Assembly: GCA_016791365.1 (NCBI GenBank)
Contig: JAEUMT010000005.1
Span: 28,394-92,393 of the forward strand
Origin: Hyphomonadaceae bacterium
GTDB taxonomy: Bacteria > Pseudomonadota > Alphaproteobacteria > Caulobacterales > Aquidulcibacteraceae
Reading direction: 5' to 3'
DNA: 64,000 bases
Under the pieces are notes generated by a model, which worked only from the letters and a program-made list of their open reading frames with translations, was not told the DNA's origin and searched no databases. The translations under genes were made by a program, and so were the position numbers. Position 1 is the stretch's first letter, and each line of letters opens with the position of its first letter. Below, one piece after another: positions 36,714 to 45,482 of the stretch.

Positions 36714-38087
36714 TTGAGAGCAGAATTCGCTCATCGGCTCATGAAAGCCCGTAAAGGAATGGCCGCCGCCGGCCTTATGGCGGCGGCTTCTCTGGTGGGT
36801 TTAGGGCTAGCCTGGAATGCAGGCTTATTTAGCGGCGCAGCTGATGCAGCGGCCGCTGAAAGCTTGGCGCTGCGCGAAGCCGCGGCCCGCCGTGCCGAAC
36901 AAACAGCGTTTACGGAAGTTTACCTTCGTCACGAAACGAAGGAGATGCGCGTCGCCAACGGCGAAACGCTCGCGGGCTTGCTCTCGCGCGCCGGCGCGTC
37001 TTCGACGGAGGCCTCGGCGGTGCTCAACTCGATCGCCGACGTTTACAATCCGCGCCGCCTTCGCCCGGGCCAACCTATCAGTCTCTATTTCCAGCGCGAC
37101 GGCGCGGACACGCAGCTGACCGGTGTGGCGTTCCGATCGGAGCCTGGCGCGTCGGTGACGGCGAACCGCACGACGACGGGCGGCTTCGAAGCGCGCGAAG
37201 TGCAGATGCCGCTGACGTTCGAGATCGCCCGCATCGCGGCGCCGGTTGAGACCAGCCTCTATTCCAGCGCGTTGCAGCTTGGCGCGACCGATCGCGAAGT
37301 CGCGGCGTTGGCGGACGCGTTTTCGTATGACGTCGACTTCCAGCGCGACGTTCGGCCGGGCGATGCCTTCGAACTGGTGTTTGAGCGCTTCTATGACGAC
37401 GAGGGCAACACCGTCCGGACTGGCGATCTGTTGTTTGTTTCCCTGGAGTCGAGCCGCGGGTCGCGCGAATTCTATCAGTTCATGGCGCCGGGGGATTCGC
37501 GTCCGGATTGGTACGATGCCGATGGCAAGAGCGCCCGTCGTTTCCTGATGAAAACGCCAATCAACGGCGCGCGCCTCTCATCCGGGTTCGGCATGCGACG
37601 CCACCCCATTTTGGGTTATTCGCGCATGCACCGCGGCACCGATTTCGCCGCGCCGACGGGAACACCGATCCTGGCGGCCGGCGACGGCACCGTTGAGCGT
37701 GCGGGGCCATTCAGCTCGTTTGGCAATTATGTCCGCATCCGTCATGCCAATGGCTATGAAACCGCTTACGCGCACTTGTCGCGCTTTGCGCGCGGCATGC
37801 GCGCTGGCGCGCGGGTTCGCCAGGGGCAGGTGATTGGCTATGTGGGAACCACAGGTCGCTCGACTGGACCTCACTTGCACTACGAGGTGATGCGTCGCGG
37901 CCAACAAGTGAATCCAATGAGCCTGCGTGTGGCAAACGGCCGGAACCTGACTGGTCGCGCGTTGGAACTCTTCATGATCGAACGCGAACGCATCAACACG
38001 CTCCGTCAGGTCCGTGCGCGTGAAAATCCTTCGCAGGAAGCGGTTGCGCGGCCGATCGCGAACGTCGGCGGCGCCGGCGCGCCGTAA
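36714..38087 (+). CDS. M23 family metallopeptidase (LytM domain)
   Basis: Periplasmic peptidoglycan endopeptidase or LytM regulator of about 457 residues. A basic N terminus and membrane segment (MAAAGLMAAASLVGLGLAW), a LysM/OapA-like region (NGETLAGLLSRAG, RRLRPGQPISLYF) and an M23 domain with HRGTDFAAPTGTP and GPHLHYEVM; all zinc ligands are present, so it is likely active. No ATG has a ribosome site; TTG at 36714 follows GGAG by six bases and is my choice, with TTG 36702 and ATG 36741 as alternatives. Confidence 0.9.
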   Translation: MRAEFAHRLMKARKGMAAAGLMAAASLVGLGLAWNAGLFSGAADAAAAESLALREAAARRAEQTAFTEVYLRHETKEMRVANGETLAGLLSRAGASSTEASAVLNSIADVYNPRRLRPGQPISLYFQRDGADTQLTGVAFRSEPGASVTANRTTTGGFEAREVQMPLTFEIARIAAPVETSLYSSALQLGATDREVAALADAFSYDVDFQRDVRPGDAFELVFERFYDDEGNTVRTGDLLFVSLESSRGSREFYQFMAPGDSRPDWYDADGKSARRFLMKTPINGARLSSGFGMRRHPILGYSRMHRGTDFAAPTGTPILAAGDGTVERAGPFSSFGNYVRIRHANGYETAYAHLSRFARGMRAGARVRQGQVIGYVGTTGRSTGPHLHYEVMRRGQQVNPMSLRVANGRNLTGRALELFMIERERINTLRQVRARENPSQEAVARPIANVGGAGAP

Positions 38088-38169
38088 GGCAAATTCGAGG
38101 TTGAGTGGATAGGGAATCCGTCGCAAGGTTCGCGTTGCGCAAACGCGCTTTGGAGAGCGGCGACGGAAC

Positions 38170-38805
38170 ATGCCGATCAGAGCATTGATTGCAGACGATC
38201 ACGAGCTGTTTCGCAGTGGAATGAAGCAGCTTCTCGTAGATGTGCTTCACGCCGAAGATGTGCGCGAAGCAGAAAGCATGGATCGCGCTCTCGAAATCTT
38301 GACCAATGAGGGCGCGGGCGATCTGGTGCTCGTCGATTGGCGTATGCCCGGAATGTCCGGCGCGGAATCTTTGGCCGCGCTGCGCGACGGATTTCCGGAA
38401 GCGAAGGTTGCTGTCATTTCGGCTTGGGAAGACCGTTCAGATATTCTCGCGGCGCTTGGCGCCGGCGTGCACGGATACATTCCAAAGTCGCTGTCCTCGA
38501 CGCAGATCGCCGCGGCGCTTCAAGGCATTCTCGACGGGCGGATTTTCGTGCCGCCGGCAATGGGCAAGCGCGAAGGCATGGGCGACGGCGCGGGCGGCGG
38601 CGTCTCGAAGCTCGATCAAGACAAGCTCACGCTGCGCCAGCGCGACGTGCTTCAGGAATTGCTGAAAGGGCAGGCGAGCAAGGAGATTGCGCGCACGCTC
38701 GATATCGCTGAAGGCACTGTGAAGATTCACCTGGCCGCGATCTACCGCGCGCTCGGCGTACGTACGCGCGCCGAGGCCATCGCCAAGATGAGCAAGAACA
38801 ACTAG
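38170..38805 (+). CDS. NarL/LuxR-family response regulator
   Basis: 211-residue regulator: receiver with IADDHELFRSG and phospho-acceptor Asp56 (VLVDWRMPG), a Gly-rich linker, and a C-terminal LuxR-type HTH (LTLRQRDVLQELLKGQASKEIARTL, about 145-205). No kinase gene precedes it; a sensor-less kinase lies tail to tail with it with a 4-bp overlap. Confidence 0.93.
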   Translation: MPIRALIADDHELFRSGMKQLLVDVLHAEDVREAESMDRALEILTNEGAGDLVLVDWRMPGMSGAESLAALRDGFPEAKVAVISAWEDRSDILAALGAGVHGYIPKSLSSTQIAAALQGILDGRIFVPPAMGKREGMGDGAGGGVSKLDQDKLTLRQRDVLQELLKGQASKEIARTLDIAEGTVKIHLAAIYRALGVRTRAEAIAKMSKNN

Positions 38806-39437
38806 GCGCGTTGAGCGCGTATGATGAATGTTGCGCCTTGGTCCGGCGCCGATCTTACACCGAGCTTGTGTCCGAGCACTGTCGCCAGTTTGCGTGCAAC
38901 CGTAAGGCCGATGCCGAGGCCGCTGTTTTTCGCGCCGTCGAGGCGGACAAACTCCTCGAATATTCTTTCCTGGTCGGCTGGCGCGATGCCCGGGCCTTCG
39001 TCGTGAACCGAAATCTCGACGTGATCGTCCACTTTCGCGGCGCTCACGATTGCGCGGCCGCCGCCATGGGTCGCGGCGTTTGATGCAAGGTGGCGCAAGA
39101 TCGCCCCAAGCAAGATCGGATCGGATTTCACTGAAAGCGGCGTGGCTTCCGCTGTCACGTTCGGAGCGTGTTCCAAGAGATCGTCGAACAGCGCCTGCAG
39201 GGACGTTGTCTCAATGTCTGCTTCCACCTTGCCGGCGTCCAGGCGGGCGAGATCTATCAGGCTTTCGATCATCGAGGCCAGTGACTGCGCGGCGCGATCA
39301 GCCTTGCCGAGGATCTCGCGGGCCTCGTCGTCTTTGATGCGACGGTCGAGCGCGCTCAGGTAAAGCAACAGCGCATGCAACGGCTGGCGCATGTCGTGGC
39401 CAATCGCTGTCAGGAAGCGCGTCTTGGAATTGTCCAT
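38802..39437 (-). CDS. Sensor-less soluble histidine kinase
   Basis: 211-residue kinase core only: H box FLTAIGHDMRQPLHAL with His14, N-box region LRHLASNAATHGGG, G1 VHDEGPGIAP and G2 SGLGIGLTVA. There is no input domain and no membrane segment, which is short for the family. The start is an ATG close to the H box. It may be driven by protein partners such as the single-domain regulator just upstream at 39477. Confidence 0.88.
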   Translation of the reverse strand: MDNSKTRFLTAIGHDMRQPLHALLLYLSALDRRIKDDEAREILGKADRAAQSLASMIESLIDLARLDAGKVEADIETTSLQALFDDLLEHAPNVTAEATPLSVKSDPILLGAILRHLASNAATHGGGRAIVSAAKVDDHVEISVHDEGPGIAPADQERIFEEFVRLDGAKNSGLGIGLTVARKLATVLGHKLGVRSAPDQGATFIIRAQRA

Positions 39438-39476
39438 CGGCGCCTTCTCGCTTGCTAGCGCAGGCCGCGCAAGCGG

Positions 39477-39857
39477 CTATTCCGCTGTGGCGTACGCGCG
39501 TTCGAGCCAAGCGATGATGTCACGCGTCGGTGCGGGTTTTGGCATGAATGCGTAGCCGGCGCCTTTTGCGGCGCGTCGCGCATCATTGTTGAGTGAGCCT
39601 GACAAAACCAGCACCCGCGCATCAGGCGCGCGCTTACGGATTTGCCTTGCCGCCGATACGCCGTCGGCGACGGGAAGGTGAAAGTCGGTAATGATCATGC
39701 GCGCTGACGAGGCGCGGGTTCCGGCCGCGGATACGACATCTTCGGCGTCCGCGCCGTGTACAACATCGGCGCCCCAGTCGCGCAGCACAATCTCCATCGC
39801 TTCCGCCGAAGCCTTGTCGTCTTCAAGCAAGAGGATGAGGGGACGTGCGACCGTCAT
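39477..39857 (-). CDS. Single-domain response regulator
   Basis: 126-residue receiver with no output domain: acidic pocket LLEDDK, Asp58 in IITDFHLPVADG, Thr/Ser in VLSGS and Lys in FMPKPAP. It precedes the sensor-less kinase by 39 bp on the same strand and probably forms a phosphorelay with it. Start MTVARPLILLLEDD chosen because the frame further upstream is unlike receiver domains. Confidence 0.88.
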   Translation of the reverse strand: MTVARPLILLLEDDKASAEAMEIVLRDWGADVVHGADAEDVVSAAGTRASSARMIITDFHLPVADGVSAARQIRKRAPDARVLVLSGSLNNDARRAAKGAGYAFMPKPAPTRDIIAWLERAYATAE

Positions 39858-40016
39858 AGGGTTCAGATCATCACACAAAATGCGTTTACGGCAGTCAAAC
39901 GCGCGACATAGGTCAGACGGCATAGGCTGTTGCCTAGCGCTTCAACCACGACTTCTGGGCGATTCCCCGACGGCGCGCGCCCGTGCATATTTTTGCACAG
40001 CAAAGGGATTGACAGA

Positions 40017-40370
40017 ATGCTCATGAACAGCGGTGCAGCCGAACGCTTTGATGTCGAAAGTTCAGACGATGGCGATTACTTCGCGTCCGCTCATTTGAGC
40101 GCCGGCGAGTCCGACTTTTGCTCACGCGAAGGTGCTCATGCATTGAAGGCCAAGATCGAAGCCTATTGGCGTGAGCGCGGTCAGCATGTGCAGATCATGC
40201 TGCACAATGTTGGTTTCCATCCCGCGATCCGCGCCGCGCGCTTCGACGTGCGCAGCGACATGATCAACGGCATGCCGCGGGCCGCGGGCGCCAAGCCCAA
40301 GAAGGTCGCGCCGGCCGAAACCTATGTCGAGGAATTTGACCAATCGGACGACGATCTCGCCTTCGAATAG
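40017..40370 (+). CDS. Hypothetical 117-residue protein
   Basis: Small soluble protein of unrecognised family. Acidic N terminus, a helix KAKIEAYWRERGQHVQIML followed by HNVGFHPAIRAARFDVRSDMINGMP, basic PKKVAP and an acidic tail. The ATG at 40017 follows AAGGGA at nine bases. A hairpin terminator follows. Monocistronic. No function proposed. Confidence 0.7.
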   Translation: MLMNSGAAERFDVESSDDGDYFASAHLSAGESDFCSREGAHALKAKIEAYWRERGQHVQIMLHNVGFHPAIRAARFDVRSDMINGMPRAAGAKPKKVAPAETYVEEFDQSDDDLAFE

Positions 40371-40404
40371 AGCACACCAGTTGACCCTGGGCGGGTCCCG
40401 GTAG

Positions 40405-40443
40405 CGAAGGGCGCGGCTTGTCCCTCCTGAGCCGCGCCCTTCG
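40405..40443 (+). terminator. Hairpin, likely terminator
   Basis: CGAAGGGCGCGGCT pairs with AGCCGCGCCCTTCG (14 bp) across an 11-nt loop. There is no T run, so termination strength is uncertain. Confidence 0.55.
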
Positions 40444-40488
40444 TGTATCCGGAATTTGCCTTGCATCGGCGCGGGCGGCGCGGAATTG

Positions 40489-40968
40489 ATGCGCGTTATG
40501 TCCGACGATATCTCACCGCCACAGTTTGAAATCCCAGAAGGTTACGCGGCGCTTGAGTGGCGGCGTGGTTTCGTGCGCCAGATCGGGCCGCTCTACCGGC
40601 GTGGGCGAGACGGCGCCTACACGATGGGTTTTCGCGTTGAAGAGCATCACACCAATGGGATGACCAATGCTCACGGCGGCATGCTGATGAGCTTTGCCGA
40701 TATGGCCTGGGGGCATGTCGTCTCGGTTGAGACGTCCTCCTATTGGGTCACGGTGCGGCTGACGCTCGACTTTCTCTCCAGCGCGCATATGGGCGATTGG
40801 GTGGAAGGCGCGAGCGAGGTGTTATCCACCGAGGATGATCTTTATGTGGTGCGCGGCCGCATCTGGGTTGGGGAACGCACGCTGATCACCGGAACCGGCA
40901 TTTTCAAACCGATACAGCGGCGCGATCCGCGACCCGGGGAAAAGGCGTTCACGCCGGCGGCAACCTAG
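40489..40968 (+). CDS. PaaI-type hotdog thioesterase
   Basis: 159-residue hotdog-fold protein with [21 protein letters not shown], the typical active-site helix with the catalytic Asp/Asn positions, and a C-terminal [18 protein letters not shown] strand pair. It would hydrolyse an acyl-CoA. The ATG at 40489 has GGA close by; ATG at 40498 is possible. Confidence 0.87.
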   Translation: MRVMSDDISPPQFEIPEGYAALEWRRGFVRQIGPLYRRGRDGAYTMGFRVEEHHTNGMTNAHGGMLMSFADMAWGHVVSVETSSYWVTVRLTLDFLSSAHMGDWVEGASEVLSTEDDLYVVRGRIWVGERTLITGTGIFKPIQRRDPRPGEKAFTPAAT

Positions 40969-41021
40969 CCCGCAACGCGCGTGCAGTGGACGCCATCGGC
41001 GGGCTATCGCAGAGTGCCGGC

Positions 41022-42272
41022 ATGCGTCCTTCCCGCCGATCCGTCCTTGCCGCCATTCCGCTTATGGGGTGCGCGGGCGAAGCGCGGGCGCGTGTCAACG
41101 TGATCCATGTCACCCCGAACGGCGAAGGCGATGGCTCGTCGTGGGCGAACGCGGCGGGTTTCTACGCGATCGCTGACTTGCTTGAACACTTGGAACCGGG
41201 CGGCGAAGTCCTCGTCGCCGCCGACCGGGGAGAGTACGCGCTCAGTGAGCCGCTGGAGCTCGGGCGTGGCGGGCGCGCGAGCCAAGAGGTGCGTATTCAC
41301 GGTGTGAACAGCCAAACCGGTGCGCCGATGGCGGCGTTGCTGCGCGGTAACCGTACGGAGCGGGAGGAAGGCGCCGAGGTTTTCAAACTGCTGCGCGGCG
41401 CCAGTCACCTCAAGTTTTCGCATTTCGATTTTCGTGACGTCGGCAACGGCGCGTTCCGCGTCGCGGGCGCTGTGTCGAACATCGCGATCGAAGATTGTTC
41501 GTTCGAGAACATTTACCGCTTTTTCGAGAACACGGCCGGGAATGGCGAAGGGCACGCCAGCATGGACGGGTTCGTGCTGCGCCGGTGCCGGGGGTCGCGC
41601 GTGCAACGCGGCTTTCTTCGAATCCGCTACAATTCGCGCAATGGCCTGATCGAAGATTGCGCCGCGCGAGGGCAGATCAACGAAGGCGGTTTGATCCCCG
41701 TGGGGTGCGCGCTCGATGATCGCGCCAATGCGATCACGTACCGCCGCGTGGTGATGGAAGGGTTTCAGCAGCTGAATGGCGCCGAGTATTGGAATGGAGA
41801 CGGCTTCTCCGACGAACCCGGCAATGGCGCTATTCGTTACGAGTCGTGCGAAGCGCGTGGGTCAACCGATGGCGGCTTTGACTGCAAGAGCCGTGATGTG
41901 GTGCTGGAAAACTGTGTTGCGGAGGACAATAAGCGCAACTTCCGGCTCTGGGGCGATCACGCCACGATGACGAATTGCATCAGTCGCGATCCCAACTTCC
42001 GCGGCCGCGACGCGAACGAAAACGCCAGCTCTTCGCATATCTGGATTGGTGGCGAGGAGAACATCGACATTGATATCGCCAACCTCATCATCGAGGATCG
42101 CGACGCGACGCCGATCATAGAGTTCAATCATGATGTCGGGCGCGTGCAGATTCGCGGCGTGACTATTAACAGTCCGCGCGTGAACTGGGGGAATGACGAA
42201 GGCCGGATCCGCGCCGGCATGCTCATCGGTGAGCCGCGGTTCCACCAGAATATAGCTAATGGCACACCTTAA
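41022..42272 (+). CDS. Right-handed beta-helix protein, Tat lipoprotein-like
   Basis: 416-residue pectate-lyase-fold protein. The N terminus MRPSRRSVLAAIPLMGCAG combines a twin-arginine motif with a lipobox-like LMGC. Repeated short strands with Asn/Gly turns (IEDCSFENIY, LIEDCAARGQ, VVLENCVAEDN, MTNCISRDP) indicate a parallel beta-helix. It lies at the head of the polysaccharide locus and could be a polysaccharide lyase, epimerase or binding protein. A GTG at 40986 would lengthen it by 12 residues. Catalytic residues are not identifiable. Confidence 0.82.
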   Translation: MRPSRRSVLAAIPLMGCAGEARARVNVIHVTPNGEGDGSSWANAAGFYAIADLLEHLEPGGEVLVAADRGEYALSEPLELGRGGRASQEVRIHGVNSQTGAPMAALLRGNRTEREEGAEVFKLLRGASHLKFSHFDFRDVGNGAFRVAGAVSNIAIEDCSFENIYRFFENTAGNGEGHASMDGFVLRRCRGSRVQRGFLRIRYNSRNGLIEDCAARGQINEGGLIPVGCALDDRANAITYRRVVMEGFQQLNGAEYWNGDGFSDEPGNGAIRYESCEARGSTDGGFDCKSRDVVLENCVAEDNKRNFRLWGDHATMTNCISRDPNFRGRDANENASSSHIWIGGEENIDIDIANLIIEDRDATPIIEFNHDVGRVQIRGVTINSPRVNWGNDEGRIRAGMLIGEPRFHQNIANGTP

Positions 42273-42395
42273 GCGCGCAGCGCGAAGCAGTAGCGCCGCA
42301 GGTGAGAAACGTTGCATGCGCTCTTCATTGAAGAATATGTAGAACTCGCGCGCGGACGTCGGGGTTCGCGCGTATGATCGAGCTGCTCGCGAGAT

Positions 42396-43550
42396 ATGTC
42401 TGCCAAGCCGCAAACCAAAAACGGCGCCGAGGCTCCGCTGATCTTTGTGGTCGGCGCGCGCGGTGTGCCTGACGTCGAGGGCGGCGCCGAGAAGAACGCG
42501 GAGATGCTGTTTCCGCTGGTGGCCGCGAGCGGAAACTATCGCGTCACCCTGGTGGGCCTCGCCGACAACATCAAGTCGGACACGTTCAAGGGCGTGCGTC
42601 TGTTGAAGGCGCCGCGCTCGAACATTATGAAGACCGACAAGATCCTCTACTATGTCGCCGCGATTTTCATGGCGCTGCGGCTGCGGCCACGCATCGTGCA
42701 CTTTCAGGGTTTGGGCTCGGCGCTGTTCTTGTGGGCGTACAAGCTCATGGGCGCCAAGACGGTCGTGCGGTATGGCTCGGCCGACTACCTGGTCGGCAAG
42801 TGGGGGCTGCTCGGCAAGCTCGGCTTTCTGCTGGCCGAGTTCCAGTTGCGCTTTGCCGATGCGGTGATTGCCGTGACGCCAGCGCTCGCGGAGCGCCTGG
42901 CGCGGCGGGGCATCAAGAGCAATGTTCATGTCATCGCCAACGCCGCTGACCCGCTGCCGCCGGTCGAGCCGAGCGCCCAGCAGCCGGCGGGCGAGTATAT
43001 CCTCACGGTCGGGCGGGTAACGGCGCAGAAGAATGTCGCGAACCTGATCCGCGGCTATGAGATTTTTGCAAAGGGCGTTGCGAACGCACCGAAGCTGGTT
43101 GTCGCTGGTGGATTGGACGAAGCCGACTACGTTGAAAGCCTGCAGCCTCTGCTGACTGAGCGCACGGTGCTTGCTGGCAAATTCACGCGCAGCGCGATGG
43201 CGCCGCTTTATCGCGGCTCCAAGATTTATATTAACGCGTCGTTGCACGAAGGCAGCTCGAACGCCGTGCTTGAAGCGATCGGCGCGGGTTGTTCGATCCT
43301 GCTCAGCGACATTCCCGAGAACCGCGATTTTGGGATGCCGCCGCAGAACTATTTCGATCCGAATTCGCCGGACTCAATCGCCGGGGCGCTGAAGCGCGCG
43401 CTGGCAGATCCGCAGGCTTATGTCGCTGACGCCGGCAAATATTTGACCTGGACGAAGGTTGCTGAGCGAACGCTTGACATCTATCGGGGCATCGCGCCTT
43501 TCCACAGCTCCGAGACCGGGCGCGCAAGCACGCTCGTCTCGGCCTCCTAG
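42396..43550 (+). CDS. Glycosyltransferase family 4 (GT-B)
   Basis: 384-residue cytoplasmic glycosyltransferase. N-terminal FVVGARGVPDVEGGAEKNAE matches the rhamnosyl/galactosyl-type GT4 start; C-terminal donor domain with YILTVGRVTAQKN, then NASLHEGSSNAVLEAIGAG, the E-x7-E region. Sugar and acceptor unknown. It is followed 12 bp later by asnB. Confidence 0.9.
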   Translation: MSAKPQTKNGAEAPLIFVVGARGVPDVEGGAEKNAEMLFPLVAASGNYRVTLVGLADNIKSDTFKGVRLLKAPRSNIMKTDKILYYVAAIFMALRLRPRIVHFQGLGSALFLWAYKLMGAKTVVRYGSADYLVGKWGLLGKLGFLLAEFQLRFADAVIAVTPALAERLARRGIKSNVHVIANAADPLPPVEPSAQQPAGEYILTVGRVTAQKNVANLIRGYEIFAKGVANAPKLVVAGGLDEADYVESLQPLLTERTVLAGKFTRSAMAPLYRGSKIYINASLHEGSSNAVLEAIGAGCSILLSDIPENRDFGMPPQNYFDPNSPDSIAGALKRALADPQAYVADAGKYLTWTKVAERTLDIYRGIAPFHSSETGRASTLVSAS

Positions 43551-43562
43551 CGGGGCGGATGC

Positions 43563-45482
43563 ATGTGCGGAATTGTGGGCGTTGTCGAAGGCCGGGGCTT
43601 CGAGGTCCCGTGGGCACAGATTGATGCGGCGCTTGCCGCCATTCGTTATCGCGGCCCGGACGATCAGGATGTCTGGTCGGAAGGTGCGGTGACGTTCGGC
43701 CATTTGCGGCTGTCGATCGTCGATCTGTCGCCGATGGGCCGCCAGCCGATGTTCTCGGCCGATGAGCGCTATGTCATCACGTACAACGGCGAGATTTATA
43801 ACCATAACGAGCTGCGCGCTGAGCTTGAGGCTGAATCGGCGCACAAATGGCGCGGCAGCTCGGACACTGAGGTTCTGCTTGAGCTGATTTCGCGGCGCGG
43901 CGTGGAAGCGGCGCTCCAGAAGGTCGATGGCATGTTTGCCTTCGCGCTGTGGGACCGGCGCGAGAAGCGGATTTTCCTGGCGCGTGACCGCTTTGGCGAA
44001 AAGCCGCTTTTCTATGCGATCCGGGGTGAGGGGCTGGCGTTCGCGTCGGAGCTTGCGGCGCTGGAGCAATTCAAGGCGCTCGATTTGAAGGTTAGCCGCG
44101 ATAACGTGGCGCGCTATTTCACCTGCGGCTACGTGCCGTCGCCGTTCAGCATTTACGAGAATGTCTTCAAGTTGCCGCCCGCGTCTTTGTTGACGTGGAA
44201 GGCCGGCGAACAGGCGAAGGTCCGCGAGTACTGGTCCATCGACGAGATGGCGCGTGACGCTATCTCCGAACGCCGGCCGATGAGCATGGATGAGGCGGTC
44301 AACGAGCTGGATCGTTTGCTCGCGGCTTCGGTCGCTGAACGCATGTCGGCGGACGTGCCCGTGGGCGTGTTCCTGTCGGGCGGGATTGATTCATCGCTTG
44401 TAACCGCCGCGATGCAAAAGTGCGCGACCCGGCCGGTGACGACGCTGACGTTGGGCTTTGAAGATCCGCGTTTTAACGAAGCCGATCACGCACGCGCGAT
44501 CGCCAAGCACCTCGGCACGAACCACATCGAGGAAGTGGTGACGGCGGAGCAGGCGCGTTCCGTGGTGACGCGGCTTGGCCGCATGTACGACGAACCGTTG
44601 GCGGACGCATCGCAAATCCCGACCTATCTGGTCTCGGAGATGGCGCGCAAGCACGTCACCGTCGCGCTTTCGGGCGATGGCGGCGATGAAGGCTTTGCGG
44701 GCTACCGCCGTCACTTCGCGACGCCGAAGCTATGGCACCGGATGCGCAAAATGCCGATGCGCGGCGCCGCCGGCGCTGTCATTAACGCGACGCCCGTTTC
44801 AGCGCTCAATCTCGGCTTGGGCTTCCTCAAGGGCTTTACCGACCGCTACGGCGCGGGCGGCGACGTCGGGCCGACGCTGAAGCGTGTTGCGCCGTGGCTG
44901 GGTGCGACCTCGCTGATCAATCTCCATGAACTCAGCCTGGAGAAATGGCCGAGCAACGAGCCGGTCGTGCCTGGCATCGGCCATATCAATGGCCGCGATC
45001 ACGGCTTCCTGCCGGAGAGCGAAATCGATCAGCTTTGCCTGCATGACATGCGCAATTACCTGCCCGGCGATATCCTGGCGAAGGTTGATCGCGCCTCCAT
45101 GGCTGTCAGCCTCGAGACGCGCATTCCGTTGCTCGATCCCGATGTCGTCCGCTTTGCGATGACGTTGCCGGAAGACCTGCGGATGAAAGGCGCCAAGGGC
45201 AAGCTCATCCTTCGCGAAGCGTTGAAGCGCCACGTTCCGGAAGAGATGTTCGATCGTCCCAAGACCGGTTTTTCGCCGCCGCTGGAAAGCTGGCTGCTTG
45301 GGCCGCTTCGCGACTGGGCCGAGGATCTGCTGTCGCCGGCGCAGCTGTCGCGTCACGGCCTGCTGGACGTTGAGCGCGTTCGCGATTTTTGGGCGCGCTA
45401 CCAGCGTGGCGGCACCATGGAAGAGGCGCGCCTCTGGTCGGTGCTGCAACTTCAAAGCTGGATGGCGGCGCGCGGTCTCTAG
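43563..45482 (+). CDS. asnB: Glutamine-hydrolysing asparagine synthase
   Basis: 639-residue AsnB-type enzyme. Cys2 after the initiator Met is the glutaminase nucleophile (MCGIVGVVEG), with RGPDDQD and YNGEIYNH. The synthetase domain carries the PP-loop FLSGGIDSSL (Ser272 to Ser278). In exopolysaccharide loci such proteins often amidate sugar carboxylates; this is plausible here given the context. The 3' end overlaps the convergent polymerase gene by 4 bp. Confidence 0.93.
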   Translation: MCGIVGVVEGRGFEVPWAQIDAALAAIRYRGPDDQDVWSEGAVTFGHLRLSIVDLSPMGRQPMFSADERYVITYNGEIYNHNELRAELEAESAHKWRGSSDTEVLLELISRRGVEAALQKVDGMFAFALWDRREKRIFLARDRFGEKPLFYAIRGEGLAFASELAALEQFKALDLKVSRDNVARYFTCGYVPSPFSIYENVFKLPPASLLTWKAGEQAKVREYWSIDEMARDAISERRPMSMDEAVNELDRLLAASVAERMSADVPVGVFLSGGIDSSLVTAAMQKCATRPVTTLTLGFEDPRFNEADHARAIAKHLGTNHIEEVVTAEQARSVVTRLGRMYDEPLADASQIPTYLVSEMARKHVTVALSGDGGDEGFAGYRRHFATPKLWHRMRKMPMRGAAGAVINATPVSALNLGLGFLKGFTDRYGAGGDVGPTLKRVAPWLGATSLINLHELSLEKWPSNEPVVPGIGHINGRDHGFLPESEIDQLCLHDMRNYLPGDILAKVDRASMAVSLETRIPLLDPDVVRFAMTLPEDLRMKGAKGKLILREALKRHVPEEMFDRPKTGFSPPLESWLLGPLRDWAEDLLSPAQLSRHGLLDVERVRDFWARYQRGGTMEEARLWSVLQLQSWMAARGL

